A stretch of DNA of 64,000 bases from Hepsetus odoe (Eukaryota > Chordata > Actinopteri > Characiformes > Hepsetidae), in the NCBI GenBank assembly GCA_017165825.1, contig CM029369.1, positions 4,528,485 through 4,592,484 of the forward strand, given 5' to 3'. The notes beneath the pieces were generated by a model. The model did no database searches, was not told the DNA's origin, and saw nothing but the letters and a program-made list of their open reading frames with translations. The position numbers were made by a program, and so were the translations under genes. Shown piece after piece: positions 12,956-25,360 of the stretch. How positions within the stretch are numbered: the first letter of the stretch is position 1; the number at the start of each line of letters is the position of its first letter.

Positions 12956-12956
12956 A

Positions 12957-13166
12957 AGTGAAAGTGACTATTTGTGATTGCGAAACACAGCACTCAGTGA
13001 ACCTCAACAAAATGCAACTTCTCCTTTTAACCCATGTATATCCAGCGTCAAGGGAGAAGCGATGGGGACAGTATCATGCTTAAGGGTATTTTAGGGCAAC
13101 CTACTGGTCTGCGAATTGAACCTTCCAATCCTGGGAACTAGACCATAAACACGAGACCACCTCTTG
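12957..13166 (-). mobile_element. SINE A, full-length reverse copy
   Basis: Starts with the tail (AGTGAAAGTGACTATTTGTG) and ends with the head (ACGAGACCACCTCTTG). Diverged. Confidence 0.78.
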
Positions 13167-14136
13167 GTGAATATGCTACCAACAGACCACCAGCACCAAA
13201 TTTAGAAGTCTTGCTGCTTTTGTGCCCTTGCCCTGTGTTGGACCAAACATCCCCTTCCATACTACACTTCCTCTATTGTCTCAAGGTTAAACTCTTCAGA
13301 CAATACATACTAACCCCTTGTTGCACATTCACACATTATTTCTGAATCACTTTCTATTCACTTCAATCCTCTGCGCACTGTGTTTTAGTACTTATGCACT
13401 TCTTTTTTTTTAATAAATGTGCATTCTTGTCTCTCAAGTCAAAGATTCTTGTAGCGTCTCTAGGTACTTTGCTGGCTTAAACTGTGACATTTTCTAAGGG
13501 ACTCTGGGTAAGAGCATGTGCTAAAGGACTAAATTTAAATTAAGCTCTTGGGAAACTTCATCCTTTGTTGGTTTATTGTTTTGCAGGTTCAGATCTATTT
13601 AATTTCCTCTTACAAATACAGATACATCCAAAACTAGCCTGTTCTAATTTTAGCAGTCTTTATTCTGAGTAGTTCTAATCAAAGCATCCTCACTGACCCG
13701 ACTCTCACCCAGATTTCCTCTTGGCAAGTGGTATCATACAGGTGTGTCAACATTGAAATACGACCTACAGAGAAGGACAAGTTTTTACATTCAGTATTAG
13801 ATGTTGACGTGTATAACCACTCAGTGTTGTGTCAGGTCAGTAAAATGATTTTATCTTGTAAAAATGTAACTATTAGGATTTTTTATTAAGTTACTAAGAC
13901 ATAAATACAGTATTACATTATTTATCATTACTGAAATGAATTGACATTCAGTATTCAATAAAGAAAACATCATATATTAGGGTTAAATTCTTGAACTGAT
14001 TCTTTTTTCTCCAAAGTATGTAGGCAGATGTAGCTGAGCATGCTCTCTCATTGGTTAGGACTTATTATTTCATATTAACCGCTACCTAAATAACAAGTAA
14101 TCCATCAAACTGTCAACTGGAGGGATCAATTATTTC

Positions 14137-14218
14137 ATTTTCATTTACAGCATTTAGCAGACTGTCCCCCCTGGAGCAACTCAGGGTTAAGGGTCTTGCT
14201 CAGGAACCCAGTGGTGGT
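14137..14218 (-). mobile_element. V-SINE-like fragment
   Basis: CATTTACAGCATTTAGCAGA followed by GAGCAACTCAGGGTTAAGGG and TCTTGCTCAGGAACCCAG. The conserved AGAGCGACTT block is deleted. Confidence 0.6.
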
Positions 14219-15069
14219 TAAAAGTCTACAGTTATACATACTATATACTGGTATCCATACTATGTCTTTCTAAAGTCTACAAAACTACAGTTTCCTGTGC
14301 TTTTATTCATGAAAAACTGAAATAAAATGCAAGACATCAAACAGATTTGCTAAGAATTCTCTTAACTGTGAGACTGGCCTAGATCCACTGCAGTGACGAT
14401 AGCTGTGTTCGGGCCAGAGTGAGTGTCGGGGGTCAGATATGCCAAAGTGGCCCTCAGACACATGACCTAAATAAACCTCTCCGCCGCTCCACAGAAGTGC
14501 CGCCTCTGGCCATGACTGGAGCGCCACTCTTTTACCTGGACGTCAGTGTGGATGAGAGATCAGCTTATGAAATGTGGAAGCTGCACCACCCCCAGTAATC
14601 AGCATGTACATCACGTCTCTGAGAAAAACAGAGAAACAGATGGAGATAAACAACCCTCTTAGTAGTTTCCCATTGTGTGTGGGCAGTGTAATGGCACTCA
14701 ATGCCCCCGCCCCCAGGCTGGGGTAATGCACACATTGTGCTGGACATTTGGAAAAACTCAGGAAAGCAAGGGAGAAGGAGGAAATATAAGGTGGCTTTCT
14801 CATAACCAAAACACCATCTGTCACCAGCTTTATCTGAAGAGGGCTGTCCCAAACTTTGAAGATCAGCAAACAAACAGCATTGTTAACACAGAGATGGAGA
14901 CGCTGTCAGAGCAAAGCTGAGCTGCAGCAAGGCTGACAGAATAATAAGGCTGAAAGATGGCTTTGCTCAGATTAAAGTTTAAGTTTAGACAGTATAGCTA
15001 GGGATACCTACTGCATCACAAAGTTTGAAGAGCACTGACATTGAATTGATCCTCTTTGTCAAATGAGCC

Positions 15070-15317
15070 CATCCATTTTCTGCCGCTGGTCCCAAACAGG
15101 GTCGCGGGGGAGTGCTGGTGTCCAACCCAGCGCACACAAGAACAGGACGGGGGACGCATCCTGGACAGGTCGCCAGCCCATCGCAGGGAGGAGCAGGATG
15201 GGGACGGCACCTTGCTCAAGGGTACCTCAGGGCAACCCATTGGGAAGGGGTTCGAACCGCCGATCCTCTGATAACGTGGCCAATGCCCGAACCACTAGGC
15301 CACCACTGCCCCCTCCG
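15070..15317 (-). mobile_element. Composite tRNA-SINE (family A head, DANA-like tail), TSD-flanked
   Basis: Minus-strand SINE flanked by exact 12-bp repeats GTCAAATGAGCC (15,058-15,069 and 15,318-15,329). The tRNA-like head (reverse of GGCAGTGGTGGCCTAGTGG, box B-like GGTTCGAACC) is that of family A. The other end (GGTCGCGGGGGAGTGCTGG ... CCAGCCCATCGCAGGGAGG) belongs to a DANA/Mermaid-like 3' module. Short ORFs across it are not genes. Confidence 0.85.
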
Positions 15318-16129
15318 TCAAATGAGCCATTAGTTAGAAAAAATTAAACACAATGTTAGAAAGGGCATCTTGAGTTGTGTATAGCAAGGGAGGTCAAGCA
15401 GGGTAAATATCTGATTTTCTGCCTTACTGAACCAGTAATTGCTTTTCAGTATTAGACGATGTGTCATTAGTCGCACCAGTCTCTCATAAATGCCTTCCTC
15501 CAATAGTCAACGGTGCTGACGGTAGTCAACGGTTACCGCCTTCCTCTCTCATAGAAAAGAATACCTTTGGTGTCTTTTAGTTCAGTGTGATTGTTCTAAA
15601 GTCCTTGATCTGCCTCTGTATCACGTCGGGAGAATCTCTCATTACTGATCAGTGTGATTTACACTCCCAACCTCCTTAAATATCTGTGCCCCAGTGTCTA
15701 TAATTAGAGGTTTATAATTAGAGGAGCAAAAGCCTGCTGCCTTATATTTTAATGAAATTCAACCAGTAAATTATAAGGTGGGATATTTTGGCTTGTGTAG
15801 CAAAAGCAAATCATGGGAATTCATTTCAAATGTGCTGAAACGGCTGGGTCATGTTTGAAGGGCCTTGCACTAATTGCCGCATCGTTACGTAACTGTTGCA
15901 CAGCAGATGGCAAACAGTTTGCCATCTCGCTCAACTTTCATTACGCAATTCAAAAACTGTTTGCTTTCCACTGTGAGTGAGTAGCATGGAAGTACGTAGA
16001 TTTGATTCCTATGCATAAGCAAAAATGTAAGCTCAAATGCTGTCTGGGAACTGGAAAAAATAATAATAACTCTTATAGTCAGTCACCTAGGGGGCAACAA
16101 CATCTGTTTCTGCTCTCGCTGTAATCCAA

Positions 16130-17029
16130 ATCTTCTTTTCCTCCTTTTTTAAGGTACACCTGTTTAGGGGTTGCCACAGCGAATCATTATTTTCTTCCGG
16201 TCTTCTGAACCTTTATCATTCACCCTGACCACATGCATGTCCTTGCTCACCATTTGATGCTTCCACCATTTGATGCTTGACTTTGCCCTCACTGTTCTCT
16301 TTTTGACCACCAAGGTCATCCTACAGACCACCATCCTATGCTGACTAGCTTCGTTTTCCCCTGTCACTACTTTGCACTTTCCAATCTTCCTCAGACTGAA
16401 CCTAAGCAAAGGATATAATCCACCTGTGAGCATCTTCCTCCACTCTTATCCATCACCCTGTGCTCCTCCCTCTTCTTAAAATGATTTCCCATCATTTTAG
16501 CAAAATCTACAACCAAGCATTCCTCTCCTTGACATCATACTTACCCATTACCTGCTCAACACCAACATGTCCATTAAAGTCTGCATCAATCACCACTCTC
16601 TCTCCTCTGGGTACACTCTCCAGAATTCTTCTTTCTCTTCCATCTTACAACCAACTTGTGGAGCATAAGCACTAACAACATTCATTATCACACCTTCAAC
16701 TTCCAGCTTCAAACTCATCATCCTATCTGACACCCTCTTCACCTCCAAAACACTCTCCACATACTCTTCCTTCAGGATAACACCTACTCCATTCCTCCTT
16801 CTATCCACACCATGGTAGAACAGTTTGAACCCTCCTCCAATACACCTGGCCTTACTACCCTTCCATCTAGTCTCTCACACACAAAATATCAACCTTTCTT
16901 CTCTCCATCATATCAGCTAATTCTCTACCTTTACCAGTCATGCTGCCAAAATTCTTCTTCTTCTCCTTTTGCCAACAGTATCCCAATTTCCAATAGCACC
17001 CTGTATGCTAACAGCACATGTCCTCTCTC
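16130..17029 (-). mobile_element. RTE-type LINE copy, internally deleted, with endonuclease remnant
   Basis: On the minus strand, endonuclease-like text runs from about 16,990: RNGVGVILKEEYVESVLEVK, MNVVSAYAPQVGCKMEEKEE, then KCKVVTGENEASQHRMVVCR. This is the domain also found in 'craniofacial development protein 2'-like RTE proteins. Near 16,240 it joins directly to the extreme 3' end (EDRKKIMIRCGNP and the GGTTGCCACAG-type tail), so the RT domain is lost. Confidence 0.75.
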
Positions 17030-17345
17030 ATCGCATCCATGAACCTCCTCTTTGTCCATCCTCTTCTCCTCTTTCCAGACAGCTCAATCCTCAGTATCCT
17101 ATGCCCAATATAATCTTCGCCTCTCCTTGGACATAGCCAAGCCAGTGCAATCTTGCTTCTCTAACTTTGTCTCCAAATCGTCCAGCCTGAGCTGTCCCTC
17201 TAATATACTCATTTCTAATCCTGCCCATCCTCGCCACTCCCAAATCTCAGCATCTTTGACTCAGACACCTCCAGCTCTGGCTCCTGTCTTTTCATCAGTG
17301 CGTATAGCACAAGTAGTCTCACTCCTGTAAACCTTTCCTTTCACT
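17030..17345 (-). mobile_element. RTE-type LINE 3' fragment
   Basis: Minus-strand C-terminal text RIRNEYIRGTAQ..FGDKVREARLHW runs toward a truncated MDxMRED segment. It abuts the endonuclease-bearing copy at about 17,030, so two partial copies lie head to tail in non-collinear order. Confidence 0.7.
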
Positions 17346-17744
17346 CTTGATGTCTGTCACAGGTCAAACTTATTCTTAAATACAGCCCATAAACATTTCA
17401 TTATTAGTGTTTGGTTTGCTTGATTTAAGACACGGTACTAATGTTCTCCTCTGAGTGAGCCTGGAAGCATCATGATGTAGGTGGGTAGCAGATGGCAATC
17501 TGAACTTAAACAATAAAACTAAAATCTGACATATGTAAAAATTAATCAGTTAGGCCTAATGAAGTATTGCTGAAGCTGAACCAAAGCTTCTGCTCTCTTC
17601 TGATATCTTCTTATCACCATGGTGATATTTCACACTCATTCACTAACAGCAGGAGAGAGGAGGGTGAGCACCATAAGGGTCACACTGTGAGCAATTCTCT
17701 TCTCACCTTTGTCTTCATGTTCTATATGTTCTATATATATATAT

Positions 17745-17990
17745 GGAGCAGCGGTGGCCTAGTGGTGAGGGAGTTTGCCCTGCATCGGAAGATTGTGGGT
17801 TCGATTCCCTCACAAGTAGGCTGCCCTGAGGTACGCCTGAGCAAGGTACCGCCCCCGTCACTGCTCCCCGGGCACTTTCAATAGCTGCCCTCTGCTGCAC
17901 GGTGTTTGTGTGCATGGGTTAAAAGCAGAGGTCCAATTTCGTTGTGGTTCATGCTTGCTGTGCTATGACAAGGGTTGTCACTTTCATTTT
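17745..17990 (+). mobile_element. SINE A, full length, left partner of a palindrome
   Basis: Head GGAGCAGCGGTGGCCTAGTG, box B-like GGTTCGATTCCC and an extended ATTTTCATTTT tail. The tail is the left arm of the palindrome centred at 18,024. Confidence 0.85.
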
Positions 17991-18009
17991 CATTTTTTCA
18001 TTTTTCATA

Positions 18010-18046
<37 letters not shown>

Positions 18047-18084
18047 AATGAAAAAATGAAAATGAAAGTGACAACCCTTGTCAT
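17965..18084. repeat. 120-bp near-perfect palindrome of SINE A tails around a TA microsatellite
   Basis: Position n pairs with 36,049-n across about 60 bp per arm; the only mismatch noted is near 18,015/18,034. The left arm is the tail of the full SINE A; the right arm is the same tail in reverse (GAAAGTGACAACCCTTGTCA), belonging to a short SINE A fragment reaching about 18,098. The centre is a TA run. Expected to form a hairpin or cruciform. Confidence 0.9.
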
Positions 18085-18899
18085 TGCGAGGTCATACTTG
18101 TCATATATATACACACACACAATTCCTCTTATTTTTTCAGGAGCAGTTCCAAGGTGGCTTCTGTGAGATTGCTGCCAACTGATCAGCTGCTGTATCACGG
18201 TGACTTGTAACCGCTCAGAGCTGAATAGTTGAACTGCTGTCTAGTTTAATATTCAGAAAAGAAACAGATTCAATTCTGGCAGAAAAGCTCGGGTTTGGCT
18301 CATGAAAAACGAGAGGGTTTCTTTGTTTTGGGCAGTTACCTTCATTTGTTTTCACCCTTCCTGACAAATAAATGAACACAGACCTACTGAAAGCATCACT
18401 TAATTTGTAACTGTGTAACTGCCAGTGTGAAAAAAACAAAGCTCAGTTACTCAAGGCAGTAATTGCTGTGGTTCAATTCAGCAAACAGGTAGAAGCTCTT
18501 GAGCTGCCGGAGGAGGATTAATTATATCTTTGGTAATTTGGTCTGCTCAGCGTCTGTGACAGAACTGTCATCATCCTTTATATCTCTTCAATATGTTCAT
18601 TCTTCTCAACAGCCTAAGCTCTCATTAGCAAAAGTGCAATTAAACCCCCGTCTGGTTGCGGCAAAGTTGGATTTCAGTAATAATATTAAACTCTATTATC
18701 AAGGCTTTTTGTAAAAAAGTGATATTCCCCTAAGTGATATTCCCAGAAGGTAACCATCATCATTACCTGTCTGGTGAATTATCAAAAGCATTAGGGTTAG
18801 GATTGGGATTAGAATTAGTTTTGATTTAATATAATCTTTTAAATAGCTATAAATAGCTCATAAATAGCTGTCAGCCATGGTATTGTCTGAAATTCAAAC

Positions 18900-19116
18900 A
18901 GCGAGACACAACGAAATTCAACCTCTGCTGTTCACCCCTACACATTGTGCAGAAGGGGGCAGCGATTTAAAGCGTCTGAGGAGCAGTGATGGGGACAGTA
19001 CCTTGCTCAATGGTACCTCAGGGCAACCTACTGGTCTGGGATTCAAAACTATCACCTTGGATCCTGGATCCATGATCCTGGATCCAACACCCTAAACACT
19101 AGGCCAGCATTGCCCA
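18900..19116 (-). mobile_element. SINE A, reverse copy
   Basis: Middle and head in reverse (CTTGCTCAATGGTACCTCAG, AACACTAGGCCAGCATTGCC). A GATCCTGGATCCA segment is locally duplicated at about 19,060-19,086. Confidence 0.8.
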
Positions 19117-20009
19117 CTACAGAGAAACAAGTTTATCTCTCCATAAACATTTCCTTAGCCCACAAAATACCTCAAGCACGATGATGTATTACACATACAT
19201 GTTTTTGAAAGGCTTCCCTACTGCTTGAGGCTGCACAAGTGAGGACTTCCTGTCTGGTTGCTCTGTAAAGAATGCCTGAAATATAATACTAGGAGTTGCT
19301 GGCAGCAAGCTTCTAAATGTCTGTATATTCATTCAAAGCTACTTTCAGACTTTTCAGCATGTGCTGAATGAACCCCCACTATGCTTTTTCCTGTTGGATG
19401 GAGTTGGCTGCCTTAGAGAGACAAACACACAATGGTACCAGAGAAAAGTTGAGGAGAGAAGGCCACATACCAGAGATTTCTTCACACGAAGCAGAGGAAA
19501 CTCAGGCCAGGACTGCAAACACTTTGCCATTATGAGAACACACACCCCAGAAAAAGTCTTTAACCTTCACGGTGTCCTTCATAAACCATGAATAAATATA
19601 TCTGCTATTAATTTTTTTTCTTCCCTTGGAAAAAGATTTTCAAAATGGTGAAACTGAGCAAATGATCTGAAACAGAACAACTACAAACATATGTGTGTAT
19701 ACTGAACTAACCGTAGACAAAATTTAGCTGGGAAAATGTTGTGGATGTTAATTTGACACATGCCACTTCCTGAAACATTGTTGCAGCCCAACAGTCCCTG
19801 ATGTCAACGACCTTTTTCAGCAGAATAACATGCCCTGCCACACTACAAACACCCTTCAGGAACAGTTTGAGGAACATGAGAGTTCAAAATTAAACTCCCC
19901 AGTCCGGTTTAGAAGCTGCGGGATTTGCTTGAGAAATTATTCTGCTCCATGAAGACCTCTTCTAGTGATCGATATTGTGCATGAAATATAAAGAACCTAG
20001 GATAGAAGT

Positions 20010-20330
20010 AATTGATCTTTGGTCTTCCTCTTTTCCTCTTTCCTTTCCTTTCACCTCCATCCTCAACATCCTCTTCCCGATATAATCCTCGTCTCTCCTC
20101 TGGACATGTTCAAACCAACGCAACCTTGCTTCTCTAACTTTGTCTCCAAAACGTCTAACCTCTAATTTACTCATTTCTAATCCTGTCCATCCTCGTCACA
20201 CCCAACGAAAATCTCAGCATCTTTAACTCTGACACCTCCAGCTCCGCCTCCTGCCTTTTCATCAGCACCACCACCTCCAACCCGTATAGCATGGATGGTC
20301 TCAGTACTGTCTTATTAACCTTCCCTTAAT
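20010..20330 (-). mobile_element. RTE-type LINE C-terminal fragment
   Basis: Minus strand reads KLEVRRFGDKVREARLRWFE and HVQRRDEDYIGKRMLRMEVK, the conserved C-terminal block of this LINE family. The 3' UTR end is missing. Confidence 0.8.
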
Positions 20331-20408
20331 AACCTTAAAAAAGTCAACAAATATACTCAAAAAATCAGAAGACGGAGTAAGTAGGAATTCAGAGAGATAA
20401 TGTAGAGA

Positions 20409-20480
20409 AGTACATTTATGGCATTTAGCAGACCCTCTTATCCAGAGCAACGTCCACGTCCTATTTGCAGGGACAGTCCC
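20409..20480 (-). mobile_element. V-SINE-like 3' fragment
   Basis: ATGGCATTTAGCAGACCCTC, then TTATCCAGAGCAACGTCCAC and GCAGGGACAGTCCCG. The tRNA-like end is absent. Confidence 0.7.
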
Positions 20481-20852
20481 GATGCAGCCATCTGTTTCTG
20501 CTTTTGATTCAATTGCTTTAAAACAGAAGATCAAAGTAAAGAGAAAACAAATGATCTCTTTTCTGATCGGGTGCCCTGTGTTAGATCTTATTTGAAAAGC
20601 AGTTCACTCATCCTAACTTCAAAGCAGAGAAAATGTTGGAGAAAATGGGAGTAAATGTGTTTTTGTGACGTCACAGAAAATGCATTTGGAAAGTGGTCAT
20701 AACCTCCATATGAGTCCTGTAGGACCAGTGGTGTTAGAATCACATATTTTAAATCATATGTTGACAGTAAATCATGCTCTTTTATTTTAAATGCTGGGCT
20801 TCTGAGTGATGTAACCACCAGGAGAAGGGTCGGGTGCTCTTTATTGATAATG

Positions 20853-20958
20853 TTCACACTCATTTTCATAGCCTGAAAGGCAGGGACACCCTGGACAGGA
20901 CACACTCACACCAACGGGTAATTTAGCATGTCTATTCTGCCTGACCTGCATGTCTTTC
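20853..20958 (-). mobile_element. DANA/Mermaid-like SINE fragment
   Basis: CTCATTTTCATAGCC, GGACACACTCACACC and GACCTGCATGTCTTTCA blocks of the family in reverse; truncated. Confidence 0.55.
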
Positions 20959-21285
20959 ACTTATTTCAGAATTTAATATTGGAGCTGATCCAATATTAAG
21001 TCATTAATCATCGACTTTGAATCTAAGAACTAACTTTAAGATTCTCTTAAAAATTGCAATGTCTTCTTTCATCCTATAAAGATTTCTTCGTGATGTCTTC
21101 AGCACTTCAGGGCTGTTTTTGTCCAATATGAACTTGCATATTTAGTCAGCATTTTTAATTTCTACCAAAGGGCAAATTTCTGATTCAGCACTGGAAATAG
21201 CTCCTAAATAAATATATTATCATAATTATTTTTAAAAATCAGCAAAAATTGATTACATGGATGGCATGTGATTTCTACACACTTT

Positions 21286-21568
21286 ACTCTCACTCATTTT
21301 CTTAACTGCTTGTCCTAATTAAGGTTTTGTTGGGTGCTGGAGTCCATTGCGGCTCTCACACAGACAAACACACTCACACTTAGGGGACAATTTAGCATTT
21401 GCAATCCACTTGATGTGCATGTCTTTGGATGGTGGTAGAAACCTGGAGCTCCCAGAGGCCACAGGGAGAACATGTGAAAGGACCACACAGAAAGGAACCG
21501 GACCACCCTGGCTGGGACTCCAACCCAGGATCTTTGTGCTTTGAGGCGATGGCTCTACCCACTGCAGT
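21286..21568 (-). mobile_element. DANA/Mermaid-like SINE, near full length
   Basis: Reverse copy: CATTTTCTTAACTGCTTGTC, GTGCATGTCTTTGGATGG, GGGAGAACATGTGAAAGGAC and a tRNA-like end with CTACCCACTGCAGTAC. ORFs here are shadows. Confidence 0.75.
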
Positions 21569-24053
21569 ACTGAGGAGAGTCTCAGCTCAAGGGTTTCTCA
21601 AGCCATCCTACTGATCTGGAGCTCAAACCCCTGACCGCTCAAACATGGGACATAGTACTTAACCAGTAGGCCCTGCTGTTTACCAGACTCTCAGAACCAG
21701 GAACAGAGAGCTTTCATGCACATTATAGCCTAATCCAGGGGTTGCCTGAAGCACTGGGTTCTCCAAAACCCAATACCACCATTTTTTTGGAGAACCAGGT
21801 TCCCCACTCAGTCAAACACTGTACCCTAAAACAGGCCCTGGCCCAGAGAAAAAAAATAATACAAGAATGTTCTTAGTCATGGAATAGTCTGAACCACATT
21901 ATTATTTTCCCACAACTGCGTTGTGTATCTTTTTACGTAAGAGGATTTGCAAAAGACATTCCCAAACATTGATTGGTTGACTGAATGCAGTACTGCACAA
22001 TAGTCTTGAGCTACCCCTCTTTACTTCAGATTTCTCCTCCAAAGAGCCAGACTTTCTATAAATTTTATTATGTTGCTGAAGAACTATTCTCCAGGCTTCA
22101 TGAAGGACAATGAACTTCAGACTTGACGTATTGAAGAAACAGGAGAATATGATTCTAGATGATCAGGTGATTAGTTTACTGCTGATGCTGAACACTGAGT
22201 GTCTGGAACCTCTTTATCTAGAACCTTGTATCTTTAGATCTTTTGCAGACTGTCGCAGTGAAACACTTTTTAAAAGCAAATTTTGTAAATCTGATGATCT
22301 CTAAAACGTGTTCTGATTTAAATAATTCTGTTCTCATCTCCATGCCTTTACTTGCCTTGGGGACGTATTTCTTTTAAAGGTACACATGTACAGATACTCT
22401 CCTCTGCACTGAATGTTCCCCATACCCCAATCATGGCAAGAGAGCTTGCTCTCAGGAAGCACTCTGAAAAAATTGCTTAGTTCTGAATTGTTCTTCCTCC
22501 TGGAGACGGAGAGTAATGTCACCCGAAAGACTCCGCATGACGTCAAAAGTTGAGCCTACCATGAAAAACAAACAGTCCTGTTTCTAATGTGGAAGCTTTA
22601 TGGTCCTTTGGATTTGAACATAGTGAACTTTGCACACTATTTATGGAATAGAGAGAAGCAGTCTTGTGAAATCTCTGTGGAACACCTCTTGCCCAATGTT
22701 CCTTTTGTATCTTTTTTTAATGGACCTTATTATACTTAAAGATGCTCTGCAAAAACAAAGCAAAACAAAAATTAGACCAAAAATACATAGAAAATCTGCA
22801 AATGGGTTAATGAGATTGTTCTAACCAACCCCTCACCCAAACCTGCCCAGAAACAGTCCAGAAGCAGCCCCAAGATCTCATCCAGTGCATCCAGTTTCCT
22901 CCCTAAACACAGGCAAGTGTGGGATGTTTTCCGATTGTCTCTAAAAGACAGCTGTGTGATGGGGAAAGGGTTCAATGAGCTCAAATGGAACACCACATCT
23001 GCATCCTTTGAAGTGTTTTTGGATTTGTTTTGTTTAATTGTTCACAATCTGACCTATGAAGTTCATCGCTGTACTCGGCTCTGCAGGGTCAGTTTGTTTT
23101 GCTGCAGATCAAGGCCAACGTACAGAACTTAAATCATATCCAGACAGATGATTTCATTGTGGACATCAGATGTGATCCCCCTTGGACAACTTCTAATTGC
23201 AGGTTTTTTTTTTCTGTTGATGCTTAACAGCCTATGAGCGTGTTTGTGTGTCTGATCTGCAGTGGACTACTGACCTGTCAGGAGTGATTCCCAGCAAGCC
23301 AACCCTGGTTAGGATAAGAGGCTCACATGAAAGATAGTTGGACAGATATTTCTTCCATTGACCTGTATATGCATTCATAGTAGTTATGGTGAGGTTGGTT
23401 ATGGTTTACAGAAAAACTGACTAAAATCATGTTCATCATTGTACACAAACATCGAAGGTCTGAGATCGTTTTAAAAATCTGGAATTTTTTTTACTTAAAC
23501 TTATAAATGAACAACCTAGACAAGAATTTTTAGAGAAAAATAATCAAGATTCGAAGACTCAAGGATTCTCTAAAGTGTGAGCCAATGTAAGAGTTTTATG
23601 CTGCACTTCTCATTAGGTTGAATGAGATATGTGTTCATATCGGTGAACAGACCATTGTTAACTTAGGACATGACCTCATTAGAGCTCCTTCAAGATATAT
23701 TCTCCATCACTTCAGTCTTCAAGAGCTGAGTTTACAAAAAGCTCCCCACTTCTCATTTAACGGTCAAAACAAATTAGCCGTCTTTCTGGCCGAGCTGTGT
23801 TAATTTGGATAATGAAGGTTTTGTGAGGAAGGTAAGTAAGCTCTTGCTCTTGCAGGGGTGAGTTGTTAAATCCTTTGACAGGGTGCAATGAGCTGTGAAC
23901 TGCCACTAGTTATAAAGTTTTGGAATAATTTACTCTAAATTACTTTAAATAATTTACTTTCTGTACTTTATTGCAACCCAAAATTAAGCTCTTACAATGG
24001 AGCCAACAGCAGTGCTGTTCAGCTAAAAAACTCAGAGAATGTGTTAGAGTACA
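21569..24053. other. No gene recognised
   Basis: AT-rich unique-looking sequence. Short frames only, and no convincing splice-linked exons. Confidence 0.55.
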
Positions 24054-24275
24054 AGTGAAAGTGACTCATTGTCATTTTGAAACAAAGCACACAGTGAGAC
24101 ACAATGAAATGCTTACTGCATATTTAACCCACGGACACTTTACAGCAAAGGTCAGCTATTTAAAGCACCCAGGGAGCAGAGATGGCGACGATCCCTTGCT
24201 CAAGGGTACCTCAGGGCAACCTACTGGTCTGGGATTCAAACTCATGAGCTTCCTATCCTGGACTATCCTATCCTT
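24054..24275 (-). mobile_element. SINE A, reverse copy (left of a head-to-head pair)
   Basis: Tail GTGAAAGTGACTCATTGTCA to the core TCAAGGGTACCTCAGGGCAA. The tRNA-like head is shortened where it meets the opposite copy at about 24,278. Confidence 0.78.
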
Positions 24276-24280
24276 AGGAA

Positions 24281-24447
24281 AAGGATATTATTGGTTCAAG
24301 TCCCAGATCAGTAGGTTGCCCTGAGGTACCCTGGAGCAAGATACTGTCCCCAACAATGCTCCCCAGTCACTGAAAATGGATGCCCCAGTTTGTATGGGTT
24401 AAATAGAGAAGAGGCATTTCATTCACTGTTCTATAACTTTCACTTTC
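24281..24447 (+). mobile_element. SINE A, forward copy (right of a head-to-head pair)
   Basis: Begins at the box B-like GGTTCAAGTCCC, continues with AGTAGGTTGCCCTGAGGTAC and ends in CTTTCACTTTCAT. It faces the preceding copy, so the two form an imperfect inverted repeat. Confidence 0.78.
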
Positions 24448-25360
24448 ATATACTTGGATGATGTATAAAGGTGATGATTGGTGTACAAATATGTATAAAA
24501 TGGATGACTTGGTCTTCAATCAATAACAACTGAGCCCATCACTTGGTTTTTAAATGAAATCTATCTCCCATGCACTGTGTTGGTATTGCAATGGAGGATT
24601 TATTCTGTGCACTGGTGTACAATAGATGTTGGCCACAAAAAATTGGGACACTGTACTGTATCATACACTGGGCTGACATTCATACTCAGTCGGTCCTAAT
24701 TCTAAAAAACAAGGATGAAGGAAGCATATGCTCACACTTAACAAGGCTGACTCTTTCCACTTTATTACTATGCACACATCAGGCAACAGCATTATCCAGT
24801 GGTGTATAATCCAACAGCATACTTTTAAATCATGTTTACACAGGTCGTCAGTTTGCAGATATAACTCTGATTCCTGTTTTAGATTTTTAAAAGCAGGAGC
24901 ATTATTACCCAACAGAGTTGTGAGAATGGACCCATGGTGTTATATCCGGGCATGCCAATTCTGTCCTGAGCTGAGCGAACTATAAAACCTTCAAATTAAA
25001 GCATGACTCATACCTACTCTTGCATTGGTATAAAAATAGCAGCTCAACAGTAGCAGTAACAGCAGCAGCAGCTATATCGAACATCTGAGAGGCCTTTATA
25101 TAATATGATGATTGAAGCAGATACATGAAGTGTGCAAGCGTTTCAGAGGAAAAAACTTGGGCTTCCCTTCTTCACAGCCTGTTCTGTGCCCCTGCGGAAA
25201 AACAAGCATATTTAGACATCATTGCTAGTTCCATGATTACTTTTTTTATGATAGATATGCAAATAATGCTATTATTTGAATGTCTTTTAATGGAAAAGCA
25301 GTTTTGTTGTTGAATCTCATTTACCCTGCCAGTTTTACGAGATATATTTTCGTACTAACC

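Larger units (their letters stand above)
13167..16129. other. No gene recognised outside the two SINEs
   Basis: Frames of up to 108 codons at 14,543-14,873 overlap on the same strand without a recognisable domain. No coherent exon chain was found. The V-SINE fragment at 14,137 and the composite SINE at 15,070 account for the identifiable repeats. Confidence 0.55.

Noticed and set aside
15063..15347. Three overlapping Arg/Gly-rich frames
   Set aside because: Lie wholly within a TSD-flanked composite SINE.
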